This document shows positions 34,050-46,147 of a stretch of DNA of 64,000 nucleotides, in pieces. The notes under the pieces are model-generated. The model saw nothing but the letters and a program-made list of their open reading frames with translations, made no database searches and had not been told where the DNA came from. Source of the DNA: Ahaetulla prasina (taxonomy: Eukaryota; Chordata; Lepidosauria; Squamata; Colubridae); NCBI RefSeq assembly GCF_028640845.1, contig NC_080539.1, forward strand, positions 108,545,054-108,609,053. Direction: 5' to 3'. A program made the position numbers and the translations under genes. The first letter of the stretch is position 1. Each line of letters begins with the position of its first letter.

Positions 34050-35130
34050 CAGTAAAATGAAAAAGAGGAATATCTACATATGCCACTTTGAGTTCTTAAA
34101 TGAAAATATGGTATATAAATTTAACAAATAAATCAACAACCATGTGGATTTGATCATGCATTCTTTCATTTATTTTCCTATTGTCCAGTGTTATTGCTAT
34201 CTTACATAGAACACTTTGTGTTTCTTTTCAAACTGCAATACCCTCGCAGCCTAGAGAATACAATCAAAGAAATCTTGCTGAAATTTTCTGAATTTCAGCT
34301 GTTCTGACTGTAATCATCTACAGTAGCTGCAAGAGATCAGCATAATTGATCTGATAATTTAATTCCTATTATATAGTTGCCAGTATGTCAGTCATATTTT
34401 TTTTCTGTGAGCCATCAGACAATTCCTATGGTTTTAAGTAATGGGTGGAGAAACCTGAAGGACAAATTGGTTGGAAGTCACACATTAAATTTCTTGTGGA
34501 AATCTCTACTTGCAAAAGGAATTTGTTCCTAGCTTATATACACCAGTGAACCAGATGTAGTGAAATAATCTCATTTTGAAGAATTGTTGTACAAGGGGTG
34601 CCCTTCCTAGGCTAAGCTTTACAGGAGGAGATGCAAAAAAATGATTAGGATAGGTTTTTTTATAGGACTATAGAATACTTATCATTATTTAACAATACAC
34701 ATCATTATACAACAGTTGCACTATATGCACAGCTTCTATAAGCCTATTATGTACTGTAGAGCATTAAGTTTCCGTTCTTAGATTTCAGTCTCCCTAATTT
34801 ATCTTTACTCTTTTATCTTTATAATCTTTATCCTTTATCTAATTTCTATACTTTTAGGAATCTTCTCCCTCAGGCAAAGACAAGTTGTTGAAGCCCCTTT
34901 CTCTTATGCCATTCTCTTGAGGTATGCACAATTTGCATGTCTTTGATTTAGCTAAAAAAATACCACAACAAGGGGCCACAAATACTTATGGCCTTTTTTG
35001 TATAGATGCACATGGTTCCCTTGACTTACACACTACCTTGTTTTTCTCTAGTCTTGTTCCTCTTTAGAATTCACAGCAAGTCACCAGTGAACCTTTATGT
35101 CAAAGTAGAAACAAAAAATAAATTTATTAA
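34050..35130. other. no recognised feature
   Basis: AT-rich sequence. No coding region, RNA gene or repeat was identified on either strand. Confidence 0.5.
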
Positions 35131-35356
35131 ATACCATGTTTCCCTGAAAATAAGACCCAACTAAAAAAATAAGCCCTAGCATGATTTTTCAGGATGCTTG
35201 TAATATAAGCCTTACCCCGAAAATAAGCCCCAGTTAAGTTCATCAGCCAGACGGACACATTTTAGTACCCTATTTTCCCAAAAACATGATCCAACTGGAA
35301 AATAAACCCTAATGCATCTTTTGGAACAAAATTAATATAAGATCTGGTCTTTTTTT

Positions 35357-37173
35357 TTTTTTTTTTTTTTTTATTCAAAAAGTTTTTATTAGTCAAAAAA
35401 GGTTTATACAAATACATATCAGGTATGGTAAATTTTCATTTTTCTTATCTAAAATAAGAATTTTACTCAAATTTTTTAACACATACAACAGCCATAAGGC
35501 AAGCAGGTGACACGAAGTAGCTAAGTTTGCAAATTTTAAATACGTAATAAAGAAGAGTCAAGAATAATCAGAATATCGTACAAAAGAGAATAAGGAAAAC
35601 CAACACAATCCCAAATATCTTTATCACTTCCTAGTTTTGGATCTCAGAACTCTGGGTTCAGCCTGACCTAACTCCAGGGCCGCAACAGCGCAGCCGCTCA
35701 GCCCCATGATCTATAACCTCCCTTCTTCAATTCCTGGGTCATCTGATTCCAGGAAGGCTTTGTGTTCCTCCACATAGGCCGTAGCCTCCACAATTGTACT
35801 GATTTTTTCGTAATGCCCTCCCGGAAAATCATCAATCCTCTGGCATCAGCCATCTGAAGCCCACTCCTTCTGGTACAATTTGCTTGACAAAAATAATATT
35901 TCTTTCTTTTTCACGCACCTGTCTGGGAATCTGCCTCAGAATGGCTATCTCCTGCCCCTGTAAATCAGTGCCCCACTCCTATGTTTTCTAAGAATTTCAT
36001 CTCGCCTCTTCTCACAAATTTGACATGAACCTCTCTGGGAACTGCATGCGTATGCGTATATTGCTAATTAACTCTATAAACTCGATCCACATCCCAATTC
36101 ATGAAATCAACACCTCTCCCAAGAAATTCTCCCAACAATTTAGTCACAACATCTCTCAAGTCTTCTTGGTCCACTTCTTCCAAATTTTGAAACCTAAGGA
36201 AATAAGACATTTTATCCATCTGTAGTCCAAGCACAGCATTGCCTGTCGCCTCTCTCTCTTTCTGCACTGCCCGCATATCACCCTCCAGACCTTCCACTTT
36301 CTGCTTGTTTTCTGCTCAGTCTTGGTGAGTATCCTTTAAGTCCTATTGGATAGTCACAATTTCTGCTCTTATTTCGCTTGGCCTCTTTGCAAATCATCCA
36401 ATTTCTTGTCCATATTGGATAACTTTTCCAGAATTCTCCATCTCTCCAGCAGTTGGTCTCTGACCTTTGCCATTTGAAAAAAAGTATTCAAAATCCTCAG
36501 GCAAGCACACTATCCTTGTAATTTCCTCCGGATCCACCAGGGGGCACTCACAGGAGCAACGAGTCCAGAGTACAGTTAGTCAACCAGGAAGTCAAGGGAA
36601 GTGATGTCATCAAAATTCTCATAGTGAAGGCGGAAGCTGGACGCCACCACTGTTCCCCAGAAGGAGGGGGCCTCAAACCTTCCCTCCTAAATTTCTCCAT
36701 CACCTCTTCTCCAGAGCTCCACAAAACCGGTAATCTTCTTATTTTAAGTTCTCCTCTCTCCAGAATAACTCGTGCTCCTTCCAACCGCAGGGGAGAGAAA
36801 ACCCCCGCACCGGAGCACTCCACCACGCCACGATATTCCTTCCTTCTCCTCCTCAATTCTTCTCCGTGCCCTGTTCACCACCAGGCTGCTGCAGTTATAA
36901 ATCCAATGCCCGTATCACGGGCACAGCGCCCAGGCGACGACCAAAATAATGGCCGCGGCCTGTGGCCTCGAACCCCGCCAAGCCTAGGACGCGCCAGCAT
37001 CGGTCCCCACAGTCCTGTATATCGGCTGGGAGACCCTGGCAGCCGTCTGCACGGCAGGTGTCCTTTTCGGAACACCTGGCCCCTGAGGGCCTCGGCGGCG
37101 GCCGGATTCGGGCGCTGGAGGCAGGAGAAACCTTCCAGACGTCCGTTGCCGCTGGATACCGGAAGTCGTCTCT
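35357..37173 (-). mobile_element. L1 element with ORF1 but no ORF2
   Basis: On the minus strand it has a GC-rich 5' region (37173-36540), a decayed ORF1 (about 36480-35720), then a 3' region with aataaaaactttttgaataa and a poly(A) tail (poly(T) here at 35350-35373). Target duplication gatctggtcttttttt is at 35341-35356 and 37174-37189. ORF1 shows the L1 RNA-binding fold signature LRFQNLEEVDQEDLRDVVTK and DVDRVYRVN at 36200-36064. No endonuclease or RT sequence lies between ORF1 and the tail. This is the layout of a HAL1-type element. Confidence 0.75.
36064..36297 (-). pseudogene. L1 ORF1 fragment (RRM region)
   Basis: An open piece with the ORF1p RNA-recognition-domain motif (YFLRFQNLEEVDQEDLRDVV). 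A coiled-coil piece lies upstream (about 36475-36370, LEKLSNMDKKLDDLQ), separated by a stop. The C-terminal part downstream is shifted in frame. Confidence 0.7.
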
Positions 37174-37309
37174 GATCTGGTCTTTTTTTCAGGGAAACAG
37201 TAGCAAGAGCTGCATGGAATTCAGTCAGGAGGCAGGTGGGCAATTTCTGCAGCTTTTTAATAAAATGTATTATTTTGAAAAAGTGCTGCCAGATGGGGAA
37301 TGGAAGGGT

Positions 37310-37600
37310 TTATAGTTCCAAGAAGGCTCCACACCCATTTGCACCACTCAGGTGACCCTGATGACACAGATAAACCTCCAGGTGGCCTCAACAACTTTCT
37401 AAAAGAATACAAATGACTAGCTGTCTGAAAGGAGTATAAATCCTTCCATTCCCCACCATCCCATCAGAGCTGAAGAAGCTTCTTGGATGAGAAGCAAAAC
37501 GTCTTCAAAGAAAAAAAACCAGAAACTCCAGTTGCCTCTTGAAAAAGCACCTTTGGGACAACCATGACCTGGATGACTGAGAATCTCCATAGACATTGGA
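37310..37600 (+). mobile_element. Penelope-like 3' region fragment
   Basis: Reads ggagtataaatccttccatt, ctgaagaagcttcttggatg, gagaagcaaaacgtcttcaa and ctcttgaaaaagcacctttg. This block follows the endonuclease ORF in Penelope-like elements as I recall them. No coding part remains. Confidence 0.4.
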
Positions 37601-37690
37601 GGTGCATCATTCCTTCCTGCTGAAACTTCTAGATGGCACTTATCTAGCTTGCTGACAATGGCTTCTACACATTTCTCAATATGTGCCAAA

Positions 37691-38299
37691 TGTTGTGGTT
37701 CGCCAGCAGCCTGCGGAACTGGCAATGGGGTCAGATAGTGATGAGGCTGAGGAAGTACATGGGCCAGCCCTGGAGGCTGGGGAAGGCCCAGATGAGGGCT
37801 CTGCGTTGGAGGCAGAGGTGGGGCCAGGTACATTGGGGAGCGATGTGCAGACTCCAGAGCCTCCAGAAGCTGACAGTAGTGAGGCAGAGGAACAGGAGGA
37901 GCCTGTTCCTAATGCACACATGAGAAGGCAAGAGGAGCTAAAACAAAGAGGATGACTCGGGAGTAGGGCCAAGAGATGATTGTTATGATCCTCCCATAAG
38001 GCTTAAAAGACCAGCAACGGCATTTGGGCTCTTTGCCGGAAAACAATGTTGATAGCTTTGTCTTGTTGCCTTTGTTTTGTAACGGTGTCTTCTGAACTTT
38101 TGCCAAGAAAGGCCTTTGGCAGTTTGCCTAATTAAGACCAAGGTTGGTGATAAGACTGAGGAATTGGGTTGGGAGGAATTTGCTTTGATTTAGTTTGCAC
38201 TATGCTGAGAATGAGTTAATTCTCAGCTGTTCTATTAAAGTTTGTTTGTTTTTACACTGAATGAGTTTCTTACTACCTACTTGGGCCTGGGTCACAACA
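37691..38299 (+). repeat. solo LTR, about 609 bp
   Basis: Begins tgttgtggttcgcc and ends gggtcacaaca (TGTTGTG/CACAACA). Flanking 5-mers ccaaa and ccgaa agree at 4 of 5. A TATA-like ttaaaag lies at about 38005. The first 260 bp form an acidic open frame (EEVHGPALEAGEGPDEG) that I regard as LTR sequence, not a gene. A LINE begins 17 bp downstream. Confidence 0.6.
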
Positions 38300-38315
38300 C
38301 CGAAGTCACTGTTAC

Positions 38316-40157
38316 AAAGCAAAAACACATTCTTTGGCTCAGTCGTTGTTGACAGTAATGGCTCATACCCGACATTCCCCAGTTGTACCAACAATGAGTA
38401 CAACGACCTAACACATATAAACTTCAAAGATGATAATGTTGAAAAAGCTCTTCACACACTGAAACCATCCCTATCTATTGGACCTGATGGATTATGTGCA
38501 TACTTCTTAAAAAAACTTTCCACTAATATAGCAGAACCCCTAAGCATAAGCTTTGAAAAAGCTTTCACGACCAGTTCCCTTCCCAAACTTTGGTCACTAG
38601 CCACAGTCATTCCTGTCTTCAAACAAGGAGACCCCAGCCTAGTTGAAAATTACAGACCTATCTCTCTATGCTGTATCACCTGCAAAGTAATGGAATCTAT
38701 CATCAACCAATCCATTACCCTCCACCTAGAAACAAACAACCTACTCTCTAATAAACAAATTGGTTTCAGAAAAAATCTATCATGTAACTTACAACTTCTT
38801 CATTGCAAAAACATATGGACTACAAATCTTGATCAGGGCAAAGCAATAGATGCAATCTACATAGACTTCTGTAAAGCTTTTAACTCAGTAGTACATGATA
38901 AACTTCTCCTAAAACTAAAATCCTACGGCATTTCAGGACCCCTCCACAATTGGATAACAGCTTTCCTATCAAACAGACAACAAGTGGCCAAAATTGGCAA
39001 TGCTCTATCAAATCCTGTTCCTGTCAAAAGTGGCGTTCCCCAAGGTAGCGTTCTTGGATCAACACTCTTCATATTATACATTAATGATCTCTGTGACCAT
39101 ATTACAAGTAATTGTGTTCTCTTTGCTGACGATGTCAAACTATTTAACACCACCAGCAATACCCTTCAAAAAGACCTTGACTTTGTATCCGAATGGTCTA
39201 AAACTTGGCAACTCCAAATCTCAACCAGCAAATACTCAGTCTTACATATTGGAAAAAAGAACTTAAACACTAAGTACAAGCTTGATGGACGTTACCTTAA
39301 AGATGACCCCCACCCTGTTAAAGACCTTGGAGTTTTCATATCAAAGTGCCAAAGCCCACTGCAACTACATCGCAAAAAAGGCTCTAAGAGTTGTAAACCT
39401 AATCTTGCGTAGCTTCTTCCCCAAAAACACTACACTACTAACCAGAACATATAAAACATTTGCTAGACCAATTCTTGAATACAGCTCGACTGTCTGGAAC
39501 CCATACCACATTTCTGACATCAGTACAATTGAATGTGTCCAGAAATATTTTACAAGAAGAGTTCTCCACTCCTCTGAATACAACAAAATACCTTATGCCA
39601 CCAGACTTGAAATCCTGGGTTTAGAAAATGCCTTCGACATGACCTGAGTTTAACTCATAGAATCATCTATTACAATGTCCTTCTTGTCGAAGACTACTTC
39701 TGCTTCAATTTCAACAATACACAAGCACACAACAGATTTAAGCTTAATGTTAACCGCTCCAATCTTGATTGCAGAAAATATGATTTCAGTAACATATTTT
39801 TAATGTTAATTAATTAACATTAATGTTAATTAATTAACATTAATGTTAATTAATTAACATTAATGCCTGGAATAAACTACCTGACTCTGTAGTCTCTTCC
39901 CAAAATCCCAAAAACCTCAACCAAAAACTACCATTGACCTCACCCCATTTCTAAGAGGTCTATAAGGGGAGTGCATAAGAGCACGAGCGTGCCTACCATT
40001 CCTGTCCTATTGTTTCCTTTCGTTATATCCAATTAATATAGTTATTACATACTCATACTTATATATATGCTTATATATTGTATAGTTATTTCATGCTTAT
40101 GCTTATATATACTTTGTGACAAAATAAAATAAATTAAAATAAAATAAATAAATAAAA
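38316..40157 (+). mobile_element. Jockey/CR1-group LINE copy, second
   Basis: Same family as 28306-30130. One frame of about 383 codons (38261-39412, its start outside the element) covers most of the RT, including FKQGDPSLVENYRPISLC, IYIDFCKAFNSVVHDKL, SGVPQGSVLGSTLF and FADDVKLF. A frameshift near 39350 moves the end into another frame (39282-39647). The 3' end carries cctatccattcctgtcc-like sequence and an (ATAAA)n tail at about 40120-40157. 5'-truncated, without endonuclease. Confidence 0.88.
39801..39860. repeat. three tandem 20-bp palindromic units
   Basis: The unit taatgttaattaattaacat is repeated three times without a mismatch. Its core atgttaattaattaacat is a perfect 18-bp palindrome. 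It lies inside the LINE 3' UTR, and the sister copy near 29850 lacks it. Confidence 0.95.
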
Positions 40158-40472
40158 AACCTGTGCATGGCTGCTTCTGTGGATGAAAGAAAGCACCATT
40201 ATGATTTTTCCCCCCCACTGCATCTGGTACATAGTTTCATTCTGAAGCGAGCTTTTGCTCAAATAGCTGTAGTGCGCTCATGTAATCTTCTGGTGTCATA
40301 TATTTGTTAGTCTTAAAATATACTAGGGCTAAGGTTTCTTTTTTAATGCACAGGCTTGTTTGTCTTGAATCTGAATGAAGCACTATCAAAAATAAATGTT
40401 ATTTTTCTGCAACTTTTAGGAGTACTTTCATAATAAAAGCCTGAAAATGCTAACACTTGTAATCCAATAATT

Positions 40473-40532
40473 AGAATAGAATAGAATAGAATAGAATAGA
40501 ATAGAATAGAATAGAATAGAATAGAATAGAAT
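40473..40532. repeat. (AATAG)n microsatellite at a Rex1-like tail
   Basis: About eleven tandem agaat units at the 3' end of a minus-strand LINE. Confidence 0.92.
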
Positions 40533-41510
40533 TTGTTTATTGGCCAAGTGTGATTGGACACACAAGGAATTTGTCTTGGTGCATATGCTCTCAGTGTACA
40601 TAAAAGAAAAGATACGTTCATCAAGGTACAACATTTACAACACAAATGATGGTCAATATATCAATATAAATCATAAGGATTGCCAGCAACAAAGTTACAG
40701 TCATACAGTCATAAGTGGAAAGAGATTGGTGATGGGAACTATGAGAAGATTAATAGTAGTGCAGATTTAGTAAATAGTTTGACAGTGTTGAGGGAATTAT
40801 TTGTTTAGCAGAGTGATGGCCTTCGGGAAAAAACTGTTCTTGTGTCTAGTTGTTCTGGTGTGCAGTGCTCTATAGCATCGTTTTGACGGTAGGAGTTGAA
40901 ACAGTTTATGACCTGGATGTGAGGGATCTGTAAATATTTTCACGGCCCTCTTCTTGATTCGTGCAGTATACAGGTCCTCAGTGGAAGGCAGGTTGGTAGC
41001 AATTATTTTTTCTGCAGTTCTAATTATCCTCTGAAGTCTGTGTCTTTCTTGTTGGGTTGCAGAACCGAACCAGACAGTTATAGAGGTGCAAATGACAGAC
41101 TCAATAATTCCTCTGTAGAACTGAATCAGCAGCTCCTTGGGCAGTTTGAGCTTACTGAGTTGGTGCAGAAAGAACAATCTTTGTTGTCCTTTTTTGATGA
41201 TGTTTTTTATGTTAGCTGTCCATTTGAGATCTTGCAATATGATAGAATCTAGAAATTTTAAGGTTTCTACTGTTGATACTGTGTTGTCTAGTATTGTGAG
41301 AGGTGGAAGTATGGAAGGGTTTCTCCTAAAGTCTACCACCATTTCCACGGTTTTGAGTGTGTTCAGTTCCAGATTGTTTTGGTTGCACCACAAGGCTAGT
41401 CGTTCGACCTCTTGTCTATATGTGGATTCGACATTGTCTCGAATGAGACCAATCACTGTTGTGTCATCTGCGAACTTCAGTAGTTTAACAGATGGATCGT
41501 TGGATTAGGA
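40473..41510 (-). mobile_element. Rex1-like LINE, RT C-terminus and tail
   Basis: On the minus strand a single open frame (41456-40797) encodes the end of the RT: LALWCNQNNLELNTLKTVEM, VDFRRNP, then KKGQQRLFFLHQLSKLKLP and QFYRGIIESVICTSITVWFG. Upstream, FADDTTVIGLIRDN-like coding sequence begins near 41490. The tail is (AATAG)n. 5'-truncated at about 41510. Confidence 0.8.
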
Positions 41511-41514
41511 TTAG

Positions 41515-42957
41515 GAGCAGGAAAGGTTCAGGAAGACTACGGTACCAGGGACACAGCTGTAGCCCTCTTTTTAAAACATAGCAAAATTTGGAGCATATCC
41601 AATAATATATGCTTTAAATCAGGGAAAGGAATCAATACCTAACACAATCAAATATACCTGAACTCAAGAAAGCTGGAATTTTTTTTAATGCTCCTGGCTT
41701 TATTCCTTTGTTATAGATCGTTCAACATTAACAGTTTTAATTGAGAATGTGCAAGCAATTAATTATGGGGCGGAAGGGTGCAGTGTCTTTCAAGAAATAT
41801 ATTTAAGTATATATTGCAATCTTTCCATGCAGGCTGACATTTTTCTTTTCAAAGACTGACATTCTTGAGTCTATACAATCAATGAAGCTCCTATCTCAGA
41901 AGGCTGATCCAATTATAATGAGTGTTTGGTTTGACAAGAAAGTTTGTTATAAATTAACAGGATGCAGTGTTGGATTCAGGATGAATAAGATTTATTATTT
42001 GTGACTCCAGAGTACAAAACCACTTGAACATTAATTGTCAATTTACTTTCAGCCACAGATTTCTGAGTTTCATTCTTAATCAATTTTAATTTTACATTTT
42101 ATTCTTTAGCTTCTCTTCTCTCATCGTCAAGGAAAAACTTACTGTCACAAGCAACTTTTCAAATGAAACAGGCGACCTTAAATAGAAGATACATCTGATT
42201 TAACATCAATTGCTAATGCCCCCAAAGTTAAATATTTTATCTCAAGCCTGCAATTAAGCCAGACATCTTATGTCTTTCCTTTCTATTGGTTTCTCCCCTA
42301 TCCCTTGGATTCACTGTCACTGATTTCTAAAAATAGATAACCCCTTATTCTTTTTTCACACACTGAGATATCCAATTAATCTAAATAAGTCTATGTGTGC
42401 GCAAGGATTTGCTGATCCTAGTTCCTCTAACCTATAGACATTCATTACCGCTTGTGAATAAATTGTTTGCAGGCCCATATCAGAGCCACCTGAACTGATC
42501 TTGGTATCTTGGCTTCTGCATAAAACAGCCCTGAGAAAGTAAGGAACTTTCAAGTGTTTTTCAAGACAAATGAAAGCTGATGTCATTGAGTAGATACAAC
42601 AAAAGTTAGACTGGCCCATTAATGATTTTGAAAAAGGCTCCAAAGTTCCTTCACAAGTATTATTGAATGTCTATACATATTCAACGATCTTTATTAATAG
42701 ATTCTCAATACAGGTAGATAATAGGAGCTATTTTTAGAATATCTGGTAAGTATGTAGTTGGAAAGAGAACAAGCAAGGGACTCAAACATCCACTTTTTAT
42801 ATCTATTAAACTTTAGCATGAGAAAAAGAATGTTTTATTTCTTTGATTTTATTTATTTTCAAGATTTAGATGGTATTGTTTAATTGAACAGAATCATGTA
42901 TATAATACTTGTAATACATGTGAAATGAGGGTGGCTAGGGCTTTAGATCAGATTATT
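41515..42957. other. no recognised feature
   Basis: Single-copy-looking AT-rich sequence. I found no splice-bounded open exon with recognisable similarity. Confidence 0.5.
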
Positions 42958-43155
42958 ATTATTATTATTATTTATTAAATTTTTATACCGCCCTTCTCCC
43001 GAAGGACTCAGGGCGGTGTACAGCCAAGATAAAACACGAAATATATACAAATTAAAACATTTAAAACCTAGCAAATTACAAAAAGGCTGATAATTAAAAT
43101 TTAGTTTTAAAATTTTAGAAATATTAATAAAACCCCGAATTAAAATTTAACACTA

Positions 43156-45235
43156 TTATGCCAGTCCCGCTTGAATAAATAGGTGTGTTTTTAGCTCACG
43201 ACGGAAGGTCCGAAGATCAGGCACTTGACGTAAGCCAGGGGGAAGTTCGTTCCAGAGCGTCGGTGCCCCCACAGAGAAGGCCCTACTCCTGGGGGCCGCC
43301 AGCCGACACTGTTTGGCGGACGGCACCCTGAGGAGACCCTCTCTGTGAGAGCGTACGGGTCGGTGGGAGGCATAAGGTAACAGCAGGCGGTCTCGTAAGT
43401 ACCCGGGTCCTAAGCCATGGAGCGCTTTAAAGGTGGTAACCAAAATCTTGAAGCGCACCCGGAAAACCACAGGAAGCCAGTGCAGGCTACGGAGTAGTGG
43501 TGTTACGTGGGAGCCACGAGCGGCTCCCGTTACCACTCGCGCAGCCGCATTCTGGACTAACTGTAGCCTCCGGGTGCACCTCAAGGGCAGCCCCATGTAG
43601 AGAGCATTGCAGTAATCCAACCTAGATGTAACCAGAGCGTGAGTGACCGTGCATAAGGCATCCCGGTCAAGGAAGGGACACAACTGGCGGACCAAGCGAA
43701 CTTGGTAAAAGGCCCTCCTGGAGACGGCCGCCAGATGTTCATCAAAGGACAGCCGTCCATCCAGGAGGACGCCCAAGTTGCGAACCACCTCCTTTGGGGC
43801 CACTAACTCGCCCCCAACAGTCAGCCGCGGATGCAGCTGACTGTACCGGGGTGCCGGCATCCACAGCCACTCCGTCTTGGAGGGATTGAGCTTGAGTCTG
43901 TTTCTCCCCATCCAGACCCGTACAGCTTCCAGGCACCGGGACAGCACTTCGACCACTTCGTTGGGGTGGTCCGGGGTGGAAAGGTACAGCTGAGTATCAT
44001 CAGCGTACAGATGATAACTCACCCCGAAACCACTGATGACCTCACCCAGCGGCTTCATATAGATGTTGAACAGGGTAGGCGAGAGAATCGACCCCTGAGG
44101 CACCCCACAAGTGAGGCGCCTCGAGGACGACCTCTGCCCCCCTGTCAACACCGTCTGCGACCGGTCAGAGATAGGAGGAGAACCACCGATAAACGGTGCC
44201 CCCTACTCCCAATCCCTCCAACCAGTGCAGCAGGATACCATGGTCGATGGTATCAAAAGCCGCTGAGAGGTCTAATAGGACCAAGGCAGAGGAGCAACCC
44301 CTGTCCCTGGCCCTCCAGAGGTCATCCACCAACGCGACCAAAGCCGTCTCCGTGCTATAACCGGGTCGGAAGCCGGACTGGAACGGGTCTAGATAGACAG
44401 TTTCCTCCAGGTGCTGGGGGAGCTGCCATGCAACCACACTCTCTACAACCTTCGCCACAAAGCGAAGGTTGGAGACTGGACGATAATTTCCCAAAATAGC
44501 TGGGTCCAGGGAAGGCTTCTTGAGGAGGGGTCTCACCACCGCCTCTTTCAAGGCGGCGGGGAAAACCCCTTCCACCAAAGAAGCATTTATAATCCCCTGG
44601 AGCCAGCCTCGTGTCACTTCCTGAGCAGCCAGCACTAACCAGGAAGGACACGGGTCCAGTAAACATGTAGTTGCATGCAACCTCCCCAGCAACCTGTCCA
44701 CGTCCTCGAGAGCCACAGAATCAAACTCATCCCAAATAACATCAGCAAGACGTGTCTCTGTCATCCTGGTTGGATCGCCACAATCTTGGTCCAAACTATC
44801 CCGAAGCTGAACGATTTTATCGTATAGATAACCATTAAACTCCTCAGCTCGTCCCTGTAAGGGGTCATCCCGTTCCTCTTGATGAAGGAGGGAACGGGTC
44901 ACCCGAAACAAGGCGGCCGGGCGGTTATCTGCCGATTCAATGAGGGTGGAAACGTAAGAACGTTTCGCCTCCTTCATTGCCACTAGGTAGATCTTAGTAA
45001 AAGACCTCACTAGTGTCCGATCAGCCTCGGAACGGCTGGACCTCCAGGTGCTCTCTAGGCGTCTTCTCCGGCGTTTCATCTCTCTCAGCTCCTCGGAGAA
45101 CCAGGGAGCCAATTGAGATCTACGCCGGGTCAGAGGCCGCAAAGGCACGACACGGTCCAAAGCCCCAGCCGCGGCCCGTTCCCAGGCCGCAACCAGTTCT
45201 TCAGTCGTGCCGTAGGTAAGATCCTCGGGGCCCAA
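43156..45235 (-). pseudogene. L2-like LINE reverse transcriptase
   Basis: Two long open pieces. 45235-44165 holds the linker and RT N-half ([57 protein letters not shown]). 44151-43156 holds the palm and C-terminus (CGVPQGSILSPTLFNIYM, YHLYADDTQLYLS with catalytic YADD, LHWLPV). A single break at about 44160 separates them, and another at about 45220 separates RT from endonuclease. Confidence 0.88.
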
Positions 45236-46147
45236 GCTCCGTCAGGAACCTCTCCGGGTCCATCAGGCGCCTGGGACGGAACCAACGCATTGGTTCCATC
45301 TCCCTGCGGTGGTGGGCGGCGGTCTGAAAGTCTAGGCAAAGAAGAAAATGATCTGACCATGACACCGGTTCCTTCACTATATCTCCTAAAACCAGATCAT
45401 TAACCCACTGACCAGAGATAAAAATCAAGTCCAGCGCACCTCCCCCGCTGTGTGTAGGGCCATCAGTTACTTGAATCAGGTCCAAGGCCGTCATGGAGGC
45501 CTGGAACTCCGTAACCACCGTTGATGACAAGCCGGCCGATGGCAAGTTGAAATCCCCCAAGACCATAAGTCTGGGAATCTCAACCGCCACACCAGCAAGC
45601 ACCTCTAGTAGCTCAGGTAGGGCTGTAGTCACGCAGCAAGGAGCCAGGTACGTGATCAACAGTCCCATCTGATTCCGATGGCCCCACTTCACAAGGAGGG
45701 ATTCACAACCAGCTATCTGAGGAACAGTGGACTCCCTCGGCTCCAGACTTTCTTTAATCACAACCGCCACCCCCCACCCCTACCTTGGGCCCTCGGCTGA
45801 TGAAATGCCCGGAAACCCGGAGGGCACAGTTCAACCAGGGGTACACCCCCTTCTGTGCCCAACCAGGTCTCCGTAATGCCCATAAAGTCCGCGGACTCCC
45901 TCTGAATAAGATCACAAATCAGGGGAGCCTTATTAACCACGGACCAGGCATTGCAAAGCATCAGCCGAAGACCCAAACTCTGAGGGTCTTGACCATCCGG
46001 GGAATGAGTGAGGACTGGGGGGCCGGAGCACGTGATCGCTTTTAAACATCGAACAGGTGCTCCCAAAGAACGATACGGCCCCCTGCCTCCGCCATATCTG
46101 CCTCTCCCACTTACCGTACAGATGGAAAAACACTCTCTGCTCTGCAC
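45201..46147 (-). pseudogene. L2-like LINE endonuclease domain
   Basis: The APE-type endonuclease that nicks the target. The N-terminal piece (46147-45758) has LCNAWSVVNKAPLICDLI and GITETWLG (metal-site E). After a frame change near 45765 the second piece has VLGDFNLPSAG and SWSDHFLL, the conserved D-N and S-D-H catalytic blocks. Key residues are present in both pieces. Confidence 0.85.

Larger units (their letters stand above)
35132..37202. mobile_element. DNA transposon (TA target), split by an L1
   Basis: Left end taccatgtttccctgaaaat and right end tttcagggaaacagta are inverted, each adjoining TA. Only about 215 bp (left) and 15 bp (right) belong to this element; the rest is the inserted L1. 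A Tc1/mariner-like assignment is inference from the TA ends. Confidence 0.55.

Noticed and set aside
37470..37510. Hammerhead-ribozyme-like string (ggatgagaagcaaaacgtc)
   Set aside because: It has GATGAG and AAAC-GTC but lacks the CU needed for the CUGAUGA core and a G in the GAAA core, so no active fold is supported.
37683..37955. Acidic 90-codon frame as a host gene
   Set aside because: It sits at the start of an LTR with TGTTGTG/CACAACA ends, with no splice or promoter support.
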